Shown: piece by piece, positions 53,159-61,134 of the stretch | Layout: every line of letters begins with the position of its first letter | Position numbering within the stretch: the first letter of the stretch is position 1 | NCBI GenBank assembly: GCA_965215855.1 | Contig: CBDCER010000002.1 | Coordinates: 620,001 to 684,000, forward strand | Origin: J027 sp965215855 | Lineage (GTDB): Bacteria; Chloroflexota; Anaerolineae; Aggregatilineales; J027 | Direction of reading: 5' to 3' | DNA: 64,000 bases | Made by a program: the position numbers and the translations under genes | Notes under the pieces: generated by a model | The model's input: only the letters and a program-made list of their open reading frames with translations | Databases searched by the model: none | What the model was told of the DNA's origin: nothing

Positions 53159-53896
53159 CTATACCCCCAATTCGATCAAATCATGCAATGCTTCCGGCGC
53201 GCCCTCACGGTTTTCCAGTGTTGTTTCCTGGCGAATTTGCCCATCGCGCATCTGAATCACCCGATCCGCAATGCTGGCAACCTTGGAATCGTGCGTCACC
53301 ATCAAAATAGTCTGCCCCTGTTGATGATACTGGCGCAGCAACGCCAAAACCTCCTGTGTGCTGGCGCTATCCAGATTACCTGTCGGCTCATCTGCCAGCA
53401 AAATCGTCGGCGTATTAATCAACGCCCGTGCCAGCGCCACCCGTTGACGCTGTCCACCAGAAGTTTGCGACGGCACGGCCCGCGCTTTATCCGCAATGCC
53501 CAATTCCCCCAGTAATTGCTCGCGTTTTTGACGTGCCTCTGCTGGGCGCATCCCAGCCATCAACGCCGGTAACTCCACGTTGTCGGCTACGGTCAGGTTA
53601 CCGATCAGATTGAAAAACTGGAAAACAAAGCCAATTTGCCGCCGCCGCAAAATTGCTCGACGTGTCTCGTTCACATTGTCGATGCGTTGCCCAGCAATAT
53701 ATACTTCGCCCTTTGTCGGGCTATCCAGCCCACCCAGCATGTGCAACAATGTCGATTTCCCACACCCGCTCGGCCCCATAACAGCCACGAATTCGCCCGA
53801 CGCCACACGCATATTGACGCCGCGCAAGGCTTCAAACGATGCTCCATTGCTTTGATAGGCTTTGATGAGATTCTTAGTGACGATGATAGGTTCCAT
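53159..53896 (-). CDS. ABC transporter ATPase (LolD/MacB type)
   Basis: A 245-residue ATPase. Walker A GPSGCGKST, Q loop FQFFNLIGNLT, signature TSGGQRQRVALARAL (normally LSGGQ, here TSGGQ) and Walker B ILLADEPTGNLDS are followed by the H-loop His in LMVTHDSKVA. The group drives FtsX-type permeases; the permease gene follows 2 bp later. A 15-bp gap separates it from padR. Confidence 0.95.
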   Translation of the reverse strand: MEPIIVTKNLIKAYQSNGASFEALRGVNMRVASGEFVAVMGPSGCGKSTLLHMLGGLDSPTKGEVYIAGQRIDNVNETRRAILRRRQIGFVFQFFNLIGNLTVADNVELPALMAGMRPAEARQKREQLLGELGIADKARAVPSQTSGGQRQRVALARALINTPTILLADEPTGNLDSASTQEVLALLRQYHQQGQTILMVTHDSKVASIADRVIQMRDGQIRQETTLENREGAPEALHDLIELGV

Positions 53897-53911
53897 GTTT
53901 CGATATTCTCC

Positions 53912-54415
53912 TTACCCCAGGATAGCCTCACAGCGATCCAGCCATTTCAAATCGGCTTCTATGTGCAAAATAGCCCCTTCAATAAGCAAAGCCGCTGTCG
54001 GGTTATGGCTGTTTTTCATCAATAAATCGTTTAGATCACGCATACTCTGTAGATAAGCATGGCGCTGCCGTTCGATCAATTCACATGGGTCCGCAATACT
54101 CGCCGCCCGCGCCAACACCAATTTCGTAAAAAACTCATCCTTCAGCCGCGTACCGGTGATAGGTTTGACAATCCAAGCTCTCACCGCCGACCGGCCATCT
54201 GCCGTCAATTGATATACGCGCTTATCCGGGCGATCTTCCTGTTCCACCACATAATCTTCCACCAACCCATCACGTTCCAGTCGTGACAGCGTCGTGTAGA
54301 TTTGTCCGGCATTAAGAGGTGGTTGCACTCCGCCGAATAAGTCTTCAAATGCCTGTTTTAGCTCATAGCCATGCGCTGGACTCTGTGCCAGCAAAGCCAG
54401 CAATGCGTACTTCAT
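53912..54415 (-). CDS. PadR-family transcriptional repressor
   Basis: A 167-residue regulator. The winged helix (LLALLAQSPAHGYELKQAFE, then PPLNAGQIYTTLSRLERDGLVE) is the PadR signature. The C-terminal helical part (FTKLVLARAASIADPCELIE) mediates dimerisation as in the PadR subfamily 2. It precedes and probably controls the ABC exporter operon in which it lies, and its own promoter overlaps a perfect inverted repeat. The inducer is unknown. Confidence 0.93.
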   Translation of the reverse strand: MKYALLALLAQSPAHGYELKQAFEDLFGGVQPPLNAGQIYTTLSRLERDGLVEDYVVEQEDRPDKRVYQLTADGRSAVRAWIVKPITGTRLKDEFFTKLVLARAASIADPCELIERQRHAYLQSMRDLNDLLMKNSHNPTAALLIEGAILHIEADLKWLDRCEAILG

Positions 54416-54422
54416 TTACACC

Positions 54423-54454
54423 CTATATACTTGTTATATATACCGAGTATATAG
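54423..54454. promoter_or_regulatory. Inverted repeat, candidate PadR operator
   Basis: CTATATAC (54423-54430) and GTATATAG (54447-54454), perfect 8-bp arms 16 bp apart, between the promoter and the padR start codon. The right arm overlaps the -10 box, so binding would block transcription: autoregulation is likely. Confidence 0.55.
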
Positions 54455-54474
54455 ATGATTTTGAGGCATGTCAA
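54446..54474 (-). promoter_or_regulatory. Promoter of the padR-ABC exporter operon
   Basis: On the - strand: consensus TTGACA (54474-54469), 17-bp spacer, TATACT (54451-54446). The best promoter match seen in the window, about 30 bp upstream of the padR start. Confidence 0.7.
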
Positions 54475-54531
54475 TCCCTGGAATTATCAAAGGGGTGTCT
54501 CTAAATGAAGAAATCGTCGTTTAGCGGAAAG

Positions 54532-54561
54532 AAAAAAGCCGGGCGATCTGAATTCACCCGG
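54532..54561 (-). terminator. Terminator of the AraC-VOC operon
   Basis: CCGGG (54539-54543) with CCCGG (54557-54561) plus partial inner pairs; on the - strand followed by CTTTTTTC. It lies about 50 bp after the VOC gene stop. Confidence 0.75.
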
Positions 54562-54610
54562 TGATTTGATGTGGATCTATACTCTACATGTCGTGGTGGT
54601 CTAAAACCAA

Positions 54611-55315
54611 CTATCCCATTAATGCACAAACCGCGCCTGTGGGATCTTCAATTACAGCATAGCGTTCTCGGCTGAAAATGATCTTGCCACCCCACGCCGT
54701 GACCTCCGACAAAGCTGCTTCAAAATCCGCTACCCGGAAATAAACCATCCACTGCGATGGTAGGTGCTTGTTCGGCCCGCGCTTGTGACAGACTCCAGCC
54801 ACCGGCTTGCCATCTTTGGTCATATTGTAATCATTGTAATCGCCCATTGAGACTGGTTCTGGCGTCCAACCAACAACGGCCTGGTAGAAATCGCGCACAT
54901 TTTCGGCATCTGGCACGGTCAAATCTACCCAGCCAATCGTCCCAGCCGTTCTATCCTTCACAATCTTCGCCATAAACTCCGCATCATGTTGGTCGAATAA
55001 GATCGGGTTACCATCAGGATCATTCAACATCATATGTGCGGGGCCATCAGTAGACTCGTCGGCTTCACTAGTGAGGTTTACGCCCTGCGCTTTAAGGTAT
55101 TTCTGAATCATGCGTACATCGGTCGAGACGAAGGTCAGCACATTGGTATCAAACATGCCCTGGAAAAGGCCAATCTTAGTGTCACCATTACCCATGATAA
55201 GCCAGTTCTCAGCTTCATCGCCGCCAACGACAACAAAGCCAAGTTTCTCATAAAATGTCCGCGATACGCTAATGTCTGATACAGCCAAGCTGAGTGAAAA
55301 TATGCCCAGGTCCAT
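54611..55315 (-). CDS. VOC-superfamily protein with two glyoxalase-like domains
   Basis: A 234-residue protein of two tandem vicinal-oxygen-chelate domains: the first (about 1-115) starts FSLSLAVSDISVSRTFYEKLGF and ends MMLNDPDGNPILFDQ, and the second (about 120-234) starts WVDLTVPDAENVRDFYQAVVGW and ends YAVIEDPTGAVCALMG. Such pairs occur in dioxygenases, lyases and antibiotic-binding proteins; the substrate is unknown. GAGGAG lies seven bases before ATG. It follows an AraC-type regulator gene by 10 bp and is likely controlled by it. Confidence 0.88.
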   Translation of the reverse strand: MDLGIFSLSLAVSDISVSRTFYEKLGFVVVGGDEAENWLIMGNGDTKIGLFQGMFDTNVLTFVSTDVRMIQKYLKAQGVNLTSEADESTDGPAHMMLNDPDGNPILFDQHDAEFMAKIVKDRTAGTIGWVDLTVPDAENVRDFYQAVVGWTPEPVSMGDYNDYNMTKDGKPVAGVCHKRGPNKHLPSQWMVYFRVADFEAALSEVTAWGGKIIFSRERYAVIEDPTGAVCALMG

Positions 55316-55325
55316 CGTTTACTCC

Positions 55326-56228
55326 TCACAAATCGATAATTGGCACACTGCACCACATATCGTACTGCTCCCAGCCGAGTTCTATGGGTAGCCGCTGGTA
55401 GATTTCCATAGCGGGCCAATTGGCAGGTTGGTAGCGGCTGCGCGGTAGCCAATAACGCCACAAATACTGCCAGGTCTGGTCGAGCCAGCCAATATCGCCT
55501 CGTACATGCACATAGGCGATCCGACTGGCGGGCATCTCGCGCAACGACACTCTTTCATCCATCGACCATGTATCCGGCAATCGCAATGCCCAATCAAAAC
55601 GGCACTGCTCAATCGGGGTCACGTCCGGGTCATCCTGCGACATACCATAGAGCGTGGTCGTCTTCAGGTCTCCGCCGCGTTTTGTGTACCAGGTCATTAA
55701 TTGGTCATATGCAGTAACGACTCCCGCCCAATCACGATAGGAATCGGTCACGCGAATATAAGCTAATCGCTGTGCAGACAGATCGGCAAATTGGACGCGA
55801 ACGGCATGGGTCTGTGCGAATTGTTGTAGTGCATCCACAGTGTAAACGGGAAATGTATGATCGACTTGATTGATCTTGCGCTCTTGAAGTGGGGAACGGC
55901 GATCCCATTGACGAGGACTGATGCCATAATGTTTTTTAAATGCACGTGAAAATCCAGCCGCCGACTCATATCCACAGACAATTGCCGCATCGAGAACGCG
56001 CAGTCCCAGATTCGCCCGCATTAGCTTGGCGGCATGTTCCACCCGCGTCCGGTTCACATACTGGTTGAGCGTCTGCCCAACAATATTTTTGAAAATGCGA
56101 TGAAAGTGAAAAGGAGAAAAGTGCGCCACACCAGCCAGCACCTCTAATGAAAGATTGCCGTCCAGATGGGCGCTGATATGGTCTAGCACATTGTTGATAC
56201 GCTCATGATAAATTGTAGCAGCACTCAA
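55326..56228 (-). CDS. AraC-family regulator with GyrI-like effector domain
   Basis: A 300-residue regulator. The N-terminal part holds two helix-turn-helix motifs of the AraC type (LSLEVLAGVAHFSPFHFHRIFK and LDAAIVCGYESAAGFSRAFKKH, then GISPRQW). The C-terminal part (about 135-300) is GyrI-like (VQFADLSAQRLAYIRVTDSY, ending ELGWEQYDMWCSVPI), a fold that binds small hydrophobic molecules. It resembles Rob/SoxS-related proteins with a fused ligand domain. TTG start. It is upstream of and 10 bp from the VOC gene, and probably activates it in response to a bound compound. Confidence 0.9.
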   Translation of the reverse strand: MSAATIYHERINNVLDHISAHLDGNLSLEVLAGVAHFSPFHFHRIFKNIVGQTLNQYVNRTRVEHAAKLMRANLGLRVLDAAIVCGYESAAGFSRAFKKHYGISPRQWDRRSPLQERKINQVDHTFPVYTVDALQQFAQTHAVRVQFADLSAQRLAYIRVTDSYRDWAGVVTAYDQLMTWYTKRGGDLKTTTLYGMSQDDPDVTPIEQCRFDWALRLPDTWSMDERVSLREMPASRIAYVHVRGDIGWLDQTWQYLWRYWLPRSRYQPANWPAMEIYQRLPIELGWEQYDMWCSVPIIDL

Positions 56229-56275
56229 AACTCATTCAGTCCAAATTGTGATCCACTAACTAAGACTAGAATTAT

Positions 56276-57466
56276 CTATGATTGCACAACAATCGGAGCC
56301 GTTTGGCGTTCCAAGAGCCATTCCAGACCATCTTCCGTCACCAGTACATCTTCCTCCAATGAAACTGCGCCATGTTCTGGCACATGCACCCCCAGTTCCA
56401 GCGTGAAGATGTTGCCGACCTCGACAATGCCCTCTGGCGTCGTGCCATAACGATCCCAGCGCGGGCCGAGCAGCGTCGCCCCGTCATGCACTGTCCGCCC
56501 GATGTGGTGTCCGACGGCATGTTGATACTCAGGATAACCTGCCGCCATAATGAATCGCCGTGACGCCTCATCCACCTGCCAGCCCTGCACACCTGGCTTC
56601 AAAACAGCAGCCGCAGCATCAATCGCACCACAAACCACCTCAAACGCTTTAGTGATCGCAACAGGAATTTCAGTTTCGCCTTCCGGCTGCAAATACCATA
56701 CCCGCTGGATGTCAGAAACGTAATCATCCAATATCACGCCCAAATCAATATGCACCAGATGTCCTGGCTGCGCTACATAATGCACCGATGGCCCGGCATG
56801 TCCCATCGCCGATCCCGGCCCACAATTGACAATCGGGCAATAGGCACGCTCCCAAGCAGGTTGCACAGTATACTGCGCGAACTGGGCATGGATAAAATCC
56901 GCAATATCTTTTTCACTTAGACCTGGCTTCAGAATATCTGTCACACTATCAATAACTTTCTGGGTCAACTGCACCGCCCGGCGTATCCGTTCAATCTCGC
57001 CCGGTGATTTACGCCCACGCAATGCTGCCAACAATTTCTCCGCTGAAACCAGTTGGTAAGGTGTATCCTTCAAATAGTGCTGCAAACGTAAGAACATCCC
57101 ATGTGAAAGACCGTCCGCCGACGAGTCGCTCTCAGAGTAATTGACCGCAATCTGGCGCGGATTCAGGCGTTTCAAGGTTTCTAAAAGACTTGGTTGGATA
57201 CTGGCATCATAGCCAATCACCTCATCATAGCCGCCCATGCGCTCCACATTTTCCACATCATAGCGGCCCACAATGGCAATTTTCTGCCCCGTGCGTGTGA
57301 CAATAAACGCCGATTGCCACGTCATATCAAACCCCAAAATTAAGGCTAGTGCTGGGTCGGCATTATGCGAGGTTTCGCGGACGAAGGTCATCCAGGCATC
57401 AATATTCAGTTCATCCAGAAGTGCCGCGGCTTGATTGAGTTTCTCGTGCTGAATTGCATATAACAT
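56276..57466 (-). CDS. M24-family metallopeptidase (Xaa-Pro aminopeptidase-like)
   Basis: A 396-residue creatinase-fold peptidase. The N-terminal domain (about 1-150) is creatinase-like; the C-terminal catalytic domain has the five metal ligands: Asp in HIDLGVILDDY, Asp in SDIQRVW, His in GHHIGRTVHD, Glu in TLELGVHVPE and Glu in LEEDVLVTEDG. It removes N-terminal residues next to Pro, or acts on related substrates. Start ATG 57466, with AAAGGA about ten bases upstream. It is 47 bp upstream of the AraC gene on the same strand. Confidence 0.92.
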   Translation of the reverse strand: MLYAIQHEKLNQAAALLDELNIDAWMTFVRETSHNADPALALILGFDMTWQSAFIVTRTGQKIAIVGRYDVENVERMGGYDEVIGYDASIQPSLLETLKRLNPRQIAVNYSESDSSADGLSHGMFLRLQHYLKDTPYQLVSAEKLLAALRGRKSPGEIERIRRAVQLTQKVIDSVTDILKPGLSEKDIADFIHAQFAQYTVQPAWERAYCPIVNCGPGSAMGHAGPSVHYVAQPGHLVHIDLGVILDDYVSDIQRVWYLQPEGETEIPVAITKAFEVVCGAIDAAAAVLKPGVQGWQVDEASRRFIMAAGYPEYQHAVGHHIGRTVHDGATLLGPRWDRYGTTPEGIVEVGNIFTLELGVHVPEHGAVSLEEDVLVTEDGLEWLLERQTAPIVVQS

Positions 57467-57871
57467 ATTGTAGCCGTCCTTTCTGAGCAGGGATTGAAAT
57501 TATAGTCTCATGTTCATTATTAGGCGAAAAACCATTACAAATGTATTGAGACAATTAAGGAACACTGATGGTACTGTTTCTGGAAAATCTAGGGCAATCG
57601 CATATGCTTTCTTAATGGAAAAATGGGCCTTATTGAACCCTCTTGACCTCATTTGATCTATGCATCCGATAAGGTTATCGGGTATTCAGCGCAACACTCA
57701 ATGTCAAAGCTGCAAATTCGGTTCGATTATTGGGGATTTTGAAGGTCATAATGGCTCATTGTTCGAGAATTAAGGTTTGATATGCGATTGCCCTATGGAA
57801 AATCAACTTGCCACGTGCCCTAATAATAGAAGAACGCTTGCCAGGTTTTCATATCACAATGAGATTCCACA
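57467..57871. other. 405-bp intergenic region without a gene
   Basis: The longest gene-free stretch of the window, AT-rich, between the divergent peptidase and acetyltransferase genes. Only short unsupported frames occur. A perfect dyad CCGATAAGGTTATCGG lies at 57666-57681 and could be an operator. No tRNA, riboswitch or terminator was recognised. Confidence 0.6.
57666..57681. promoter_or_regulatory. Perfect 16-bp palindrome, possible operator
   Basis: CCGATAA / TTATCGG arms with GG between them, in the divergent intergenic region. Symmetry suggests a dimeric regulator; no regulator gene or second copy was found. Confidence 0.3.
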
Positions 57872-58699
57872 ATGCCAATACCCACCACTGCTATTCTCCA
57901 ACATCTCGACCTGCAACCCCAATCGCCAACCCTGGCCTTTCTCAACCAGATTCTCGCCGCTTGGAGCGCCCGCATCCCCTGGGAATCTGTCTCGCGCATT
58001 GCTCGCCACCAATCTCCGGGCACACCTAACAACCACGCCCGTTTCCCAAGCACTTTTTTCACCGACGCTCTCCAACATGGTACCGGCGGCACATGCTTCG
58101 AGTCCAATTTTGCGCTGCACAACCTTCTCAACGAACTCGGCTTCCAGGCCACCCTTCACTTCTGTGATATGCAAGACTCATCCACCACCGATCCCCACAG
58201 CGCCAACATCACCGTTATCGACGGCCAACGCTTCCTGACCGACACTGGCTATCCCATTCCGGGGGCACTGGAACTTAACCCGCATACCACAACCACCGTA
58301 TCCACACCCGCCTATCACTTCCGCGCCATCCCCCAACCCCACAACTGCTGGGAAATCCGCCGCCGGGCCGATGACTACGAAAGCTATAGCTTCACCGTCA
58401 AAACTGACCCCATCCCAGCCGATGTATTCCGTGCCCGCCTTCTGCACGACCACCAACCCGATGGCCTGTTCCTTGGTGAAATCATCATCTCCCGCACTGA
58501 TTCCAGTGGAATGTTGCGCTTTAGCCAGGACAAAGGTCTGGTCAAACGCACCCTACACGGTGAAAAACCCGTTCCCTTATCTCCCAACCAACAAGCCAAT
58601 CTACCCGCCACATTGGGTCAGTTATTCAGTATCACACCCAGCATCATCGCCACAGCTTTCAATCACCACACCCCGCCCGGCAAAAATGATGTAAAATAG
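57872..58699 (+). CDS. Arylamine N-acetyltransferase-like protein
   Basis: A 275-residue protein with the NAT catalytic triad visible: Cys in GTGGTCFESNFAL (family motif RGGxCFExN), His in DPHSANITVIDG and Asp in FLTDTGYPIPG. It begins with an N-terminal helical bundle (IPWESVSRI is the usual family segment). NAT enzymes transfer acetyl or propionyl from CoA to arylamines, hydroxylamines or polyketide amines. No polyketide genes are next to it. ATG at 57872 has only a weak ribosome site; the aldo/keto reductase gene follows 22 bp after its stop. Confidence 0.85.
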   Translation: MPIPTTAILQHLDLQPQSPTLAFLNQILAAWSARIPWESVSRIARHQSPGTPNNHARFPSTFFTDALQHGTGGTCFESNFALHNLLNELGFQATLHFCDMQDSSTTDPHSANITVIDGQRFLTDTGYPIPGALELNPHTTTTVSTPAYHFRAIPQPHNCWEIRRRADDYESYSFTVKTDPIPADVFRARLLHDHQPDGLFLGEIIISRTDSSGMLRFSQDKGLVKRTLHGEKPVPLSPNQQANLPATLGQLFSITPSIIATAFNHHTPPGKNDVK

Positions 58700-58721
58700 C
58701 CTCCATGCAGGAGGTAAAACT

Positions 58722-59702
58722 GTGGAATATCGCAAACTCGGACGCACTGGCCTAAAAGTCAGTGAACTCTGCTTGGGCACAATGACCTTTCGTTGGACTT
58801 CCACTGAGGAAGAATCCATCGCCGTCCTCAACCGCGCTTGGGAAGCTGGCATCAACTTCATCGACACCGCCGATGTCTATAGCTTCTGGGCCGATGATAA
58901 TGACGGCGGCGTGGCTGAAGCAATCATCGGGCGCTGGCTGCAAGACAAACCCCGTGATGAAATCGTCATCGCTACCAAAATTCGCGGGCGTATGTGGGAT
59001 GGCCCCAATGGCGAAGGTCTCAGCCGTCAACACATCATGCTCGGCGTTGAACACAGTCTGCGACGCTTGGGGATCGAAACCATTGATCTATATCAAGTGC
59101 ATTATCCTGATTGGGATACACCTCTGGATGAAACGTTGCGGGCGCTGGATGACTTGGTGCGGCAGGGCAAGGTGCGCTACATCGGGGCCAGCAACTATCG
59201 CGCCTGGCTGCTGATGAAATCCCTCTGGATCAGCGACAAATTCAACGTTGCTCGTTTCGACTCGATTCAGCCCCACTATCACCTGATCAATCGCGCTGAA
59301 GTCGAACCTGACCTTGCCGCCGTCTGCATCGACCAGGGAATCGGCATGATTCCTTACAGTCCGCTGGCAGGCGGCTTTCTAACTGGCAAATACACCCGCG
59401 ATCAAATTCCGTCCGGTTCTCGCGGCGCGGGTAACGAACGCATGAAGAAATATATGACCGACCAGGGCTTCGACGTACTAGATACTTTGCGTGAGATGGG
59501 CGAGGAGTGTGGCAAATCTATTGTGCAAATGGCACTCGGCTGGCTCTTGACACAACCTTTCGTTACGTCGCCCATCATCGGGGCCAATCGCGTCGAACAA
59601 CTCGAAGAATCACTTGGTGCAGTTGGGTTGCGATTAACTGAAGAAGAAATGCAACGTCTGGATGACGTGACAGGTAGTGATAGAAACTGGTTCCAACGCT
59701 AA
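58722..59702 (+). CDS. Aldo/keto reductase
   Basis: A 326-residue NADPH-dependent TIM-barrel oxidoreductase. The catalytic tetrad is Asp and Tyr in FIDTADVYSFW, Lys in IVIATKIRG and His in LYQVHYPD. The cofactor-side C-terminal motif is SPIIGANRVEQLEE. It reduces aldehydes or ketones; the substrate is unknown. AGGAGGT precedes the GTG start by six bases. Probably in an operon with the acetyltransferase and the downstream HEAT protein. Confidence 0.93.
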   Translation: MEYRKLGRTGLKVSELCLGTMTFRWTSTEEESIAVLNRAWEAGINFIDTADVYSFWADDNDGGVAEAIIGRWLQDKPRDEIVIATKIRGRMWDGPNGEGLSRQHIMLGVEHSLRRLGIETIDLYQVHYPDWDTPLDETLRALDDLVRQGKVRYIGASNYRAWLLMKSLWISDKFNVARFDSIQPHYHLINRAEVEPDLAAVCIDQGIGMIPYSPLAGGFLTGKYTRDQIPSGSRGAGNERMKKYMTDQGFDVLDTLREMGEECGKSIVQMALGWLLTQPFVTSPIIGANRVEQLEESLGAVGLRLTEEEMQRLDDVTGSDRNWFQR

Positions 59703-59726
59703 TCATAGAATGAACGAGGTGAAATC

Positions 59727-60026
59727 ATGAGTGTATCTAATTTGGGTGATTTACTTGCCAGCTCCCGCCAGGAACGCGCCTCGGCGGAAAACATGTATCA
59801 GGATATTTTCCAGTCATTGGTTGACATGCTGGGCGATGATGAGGCTGATGTGCGGGCTGCTGCCGCCAAAGCTCTCGGCGTCATTGGTGATAAGAAAGCC
59901 ATCGACTCTCTCAAGACAGCATTGAAAGACGACGAAGCTGATGTTCGAGCTGCCGCCGTCGAAGCTTTGGGCAAAATCGCAGCACTGATGAAGAACAACG
60001 TCGCTATCGAATCGCCTAAACTTTAG
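59727..60026 (+). CDS. Small HEAT-repeat (PBS-lyase-like) protein
   Basis: A 99-residue protein built mostly of two HEAT repeats: LGDDEADVRAAAAKALGVIG (about 33-52) and LKDDEADVRAAAVEALGKIA (about 65-84). The second repeat differs from the first at only a few positions, a recent-looking duplication. It is a binding module with no catalytic residues. GAGGTG lies a few bases before ATG; 24 bp after the aldo/keto reductase gene. Confidence 0.88.
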   Translation: MSVSNLGDLLASSRQERASAENMYQDIFQSLVDMLGDDEADVRAAAAKALGVIGDKKAIDSLKTALKDDEADVRAAAVEALGKIAALMKNNVAIESPKL

Positions 60027-60057
60027 TTTGCAGGGTATGCACGGTGCGTCGCCCGTC

Positions 60058-60086
60058 GTAGGGAAGAGACTGAGACCCTTCCCTAC
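60058..60086. repeat. Intergenic hairpin element, copy 2
   Basis: GTAGGGAAG (60058-60066) and CTTCCCTAC (60078-60086) pair perfectly; the loop is GAGACTGAGACC-like. It lies inside a wider inverted pair GGGTATG (60033-60039) and CATACCC (60094-60100). The sequence follows the pattern of the element at 50778-50803. No T run follows, so terminator function is uncertain. Confidence 0.5.
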
Positions 60087-60143
60087 TAACCCCATACCCA
60101 AATACTCCTATTCTCTGAAAACAACACGTCCGAAAGGTTTCCT

Positions 60144-61097
60144 ATGCCAACTCTAATCACTGGCGGTGCAGGCTTCATCGGCAGTCATCTAGCCGAACAC
60201 TTACTGACCCACGGCGATACCGTCGTCATCATAGACAACTTCAACGACTACTACGACCCCGCTCTGAAGCGCCACAACATCCAGCGCCTCGGCGACTCAC
60301 CTAAACTGACTGTCGTCGAAGGCGATATCCGTGATGTTGATCTGGTCAATCGCCTGTTTACCGAACATGGCATCACTCGTGTCGCGCATCTAGCAGCCAT
60401 GGCTGGTGTTCGTTCCAGCATGACACAGCCGCGTCTCTACATGGATGTCAACACCACCGGAACTCTGAATCTGCTCGAAGCAGCCAGAGAACAACAGGTT
60501 ACCCAATTCGTCTTGGCCTCCACCTCGTCCGTCTATGGCAAAACTGAGGTGTTGCCCTTCATCGAAACCGACACCGCCGACCTCCCCCTGGCCGCCTATC
60601 CCGCCAGCAAACGCGCCGCCGAGATTTTGGGCCACACTTACAACAATTTGCATGGCATGAACGTCACTTGCCTGCGTTTCTTTAACGTCTATGGCCCTGC
60701 CGGACGCCCTGACATGATGCCGATGTTGTTGATGGAAGCCACCCAGGATGGCCGGATCATGAAGTTGTTCAACGGCGGCGACATCCATCGCGACTGGACC
60801 TTCATCAACGACACCGTAACTGGCGTGGCAGCCGCCCTGGAGCGCCCATTGGGTTACGAAGTCATCAACCTCGGCTGTGGCAACCCCATTTCACTGATGA
60901 ATATGGTCGAGATATTTGAGGAACTATCTGGCAAGTCGATTAACTGGGTCGAAGTAGAAACGCCACCCAGCGACCCGCCCATCACCTTCTGTGACAACAC
61001 CAAAGCCCGCACCCTGCTCGATTTCGATCCCAAAGTGCCAGTGCATGAGGGTCTGCGGATTACGTGGGAGTGGTTCAGAAAGTGGAAGGGCATTTGA
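60144..61097 (+). CDS. NAD-dependent UDP-sugar 4-epimerase (UDP-glucuronate-epimerase-like)
   Basis: A 317-residue extended SDR. ITGGAGFIGSHLAEHLL binds NAD+, and NFNDYYDPALKRHNIQRL is the insert found in UDP-glucuronate 4-epimerases. TSSVYG and YPASKRAAE carry the catalytic Ser and YxxxK. RFFNVYGPAGRPDMM is typical of the same group. It likely turns UDP-GlcA into UDP-GalA for capsule or wall glycans. AAAGG lies six bases upstream of ATG. Confidence 0.9.
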   Translation: MPTLITGGAGFIGSHLAEHLLTHGDTVVIIDNFNDYYDPALKRHNIQRLGDSPKLTVVEGDIRDVDLVNRLFTEHGITRVAHLAAMAGVRSSMTQPRLYMDVNTTGTLNLLEAAREQQVTQFVLASTSSVYGKTEVLPFIETDTADLPLAAYPASKRAAEILGHTYNNLHGMNVTCLRFFNVYGPAGRPDMMPMLLMEATQDGRIMKLFNGGDIHRDWTFINDTVTGVAAALERPLGYEVINLGCGNPISLMNMVEIFEELSGKSINWVEVETPPSDPPITFCDNTKARTLLDFDPKVPVHEGLRITWEWFRKWKGI

Positions 61098-61134
61098 GCC
61101 AGTCATTAATTTTTGCAGAAACGGAGAAAGATGC

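Noticed and set aside
57777..58238. 153-codon frame overlapping the NAT-like gene
   Set aside because: Pro/Ser/Thr-rich shadow of the acetyltransferase gene, whose catalytic Cys, His and Asp motifs are in another frame.
58722..60026. NAT, aldo/keto reductase and HEAT genes as a natural-product cluster
   Set aside because: No polyketide synthase, peptide synthetase or tailoring genes; the enzymes are common housekeeping or detoxification types.
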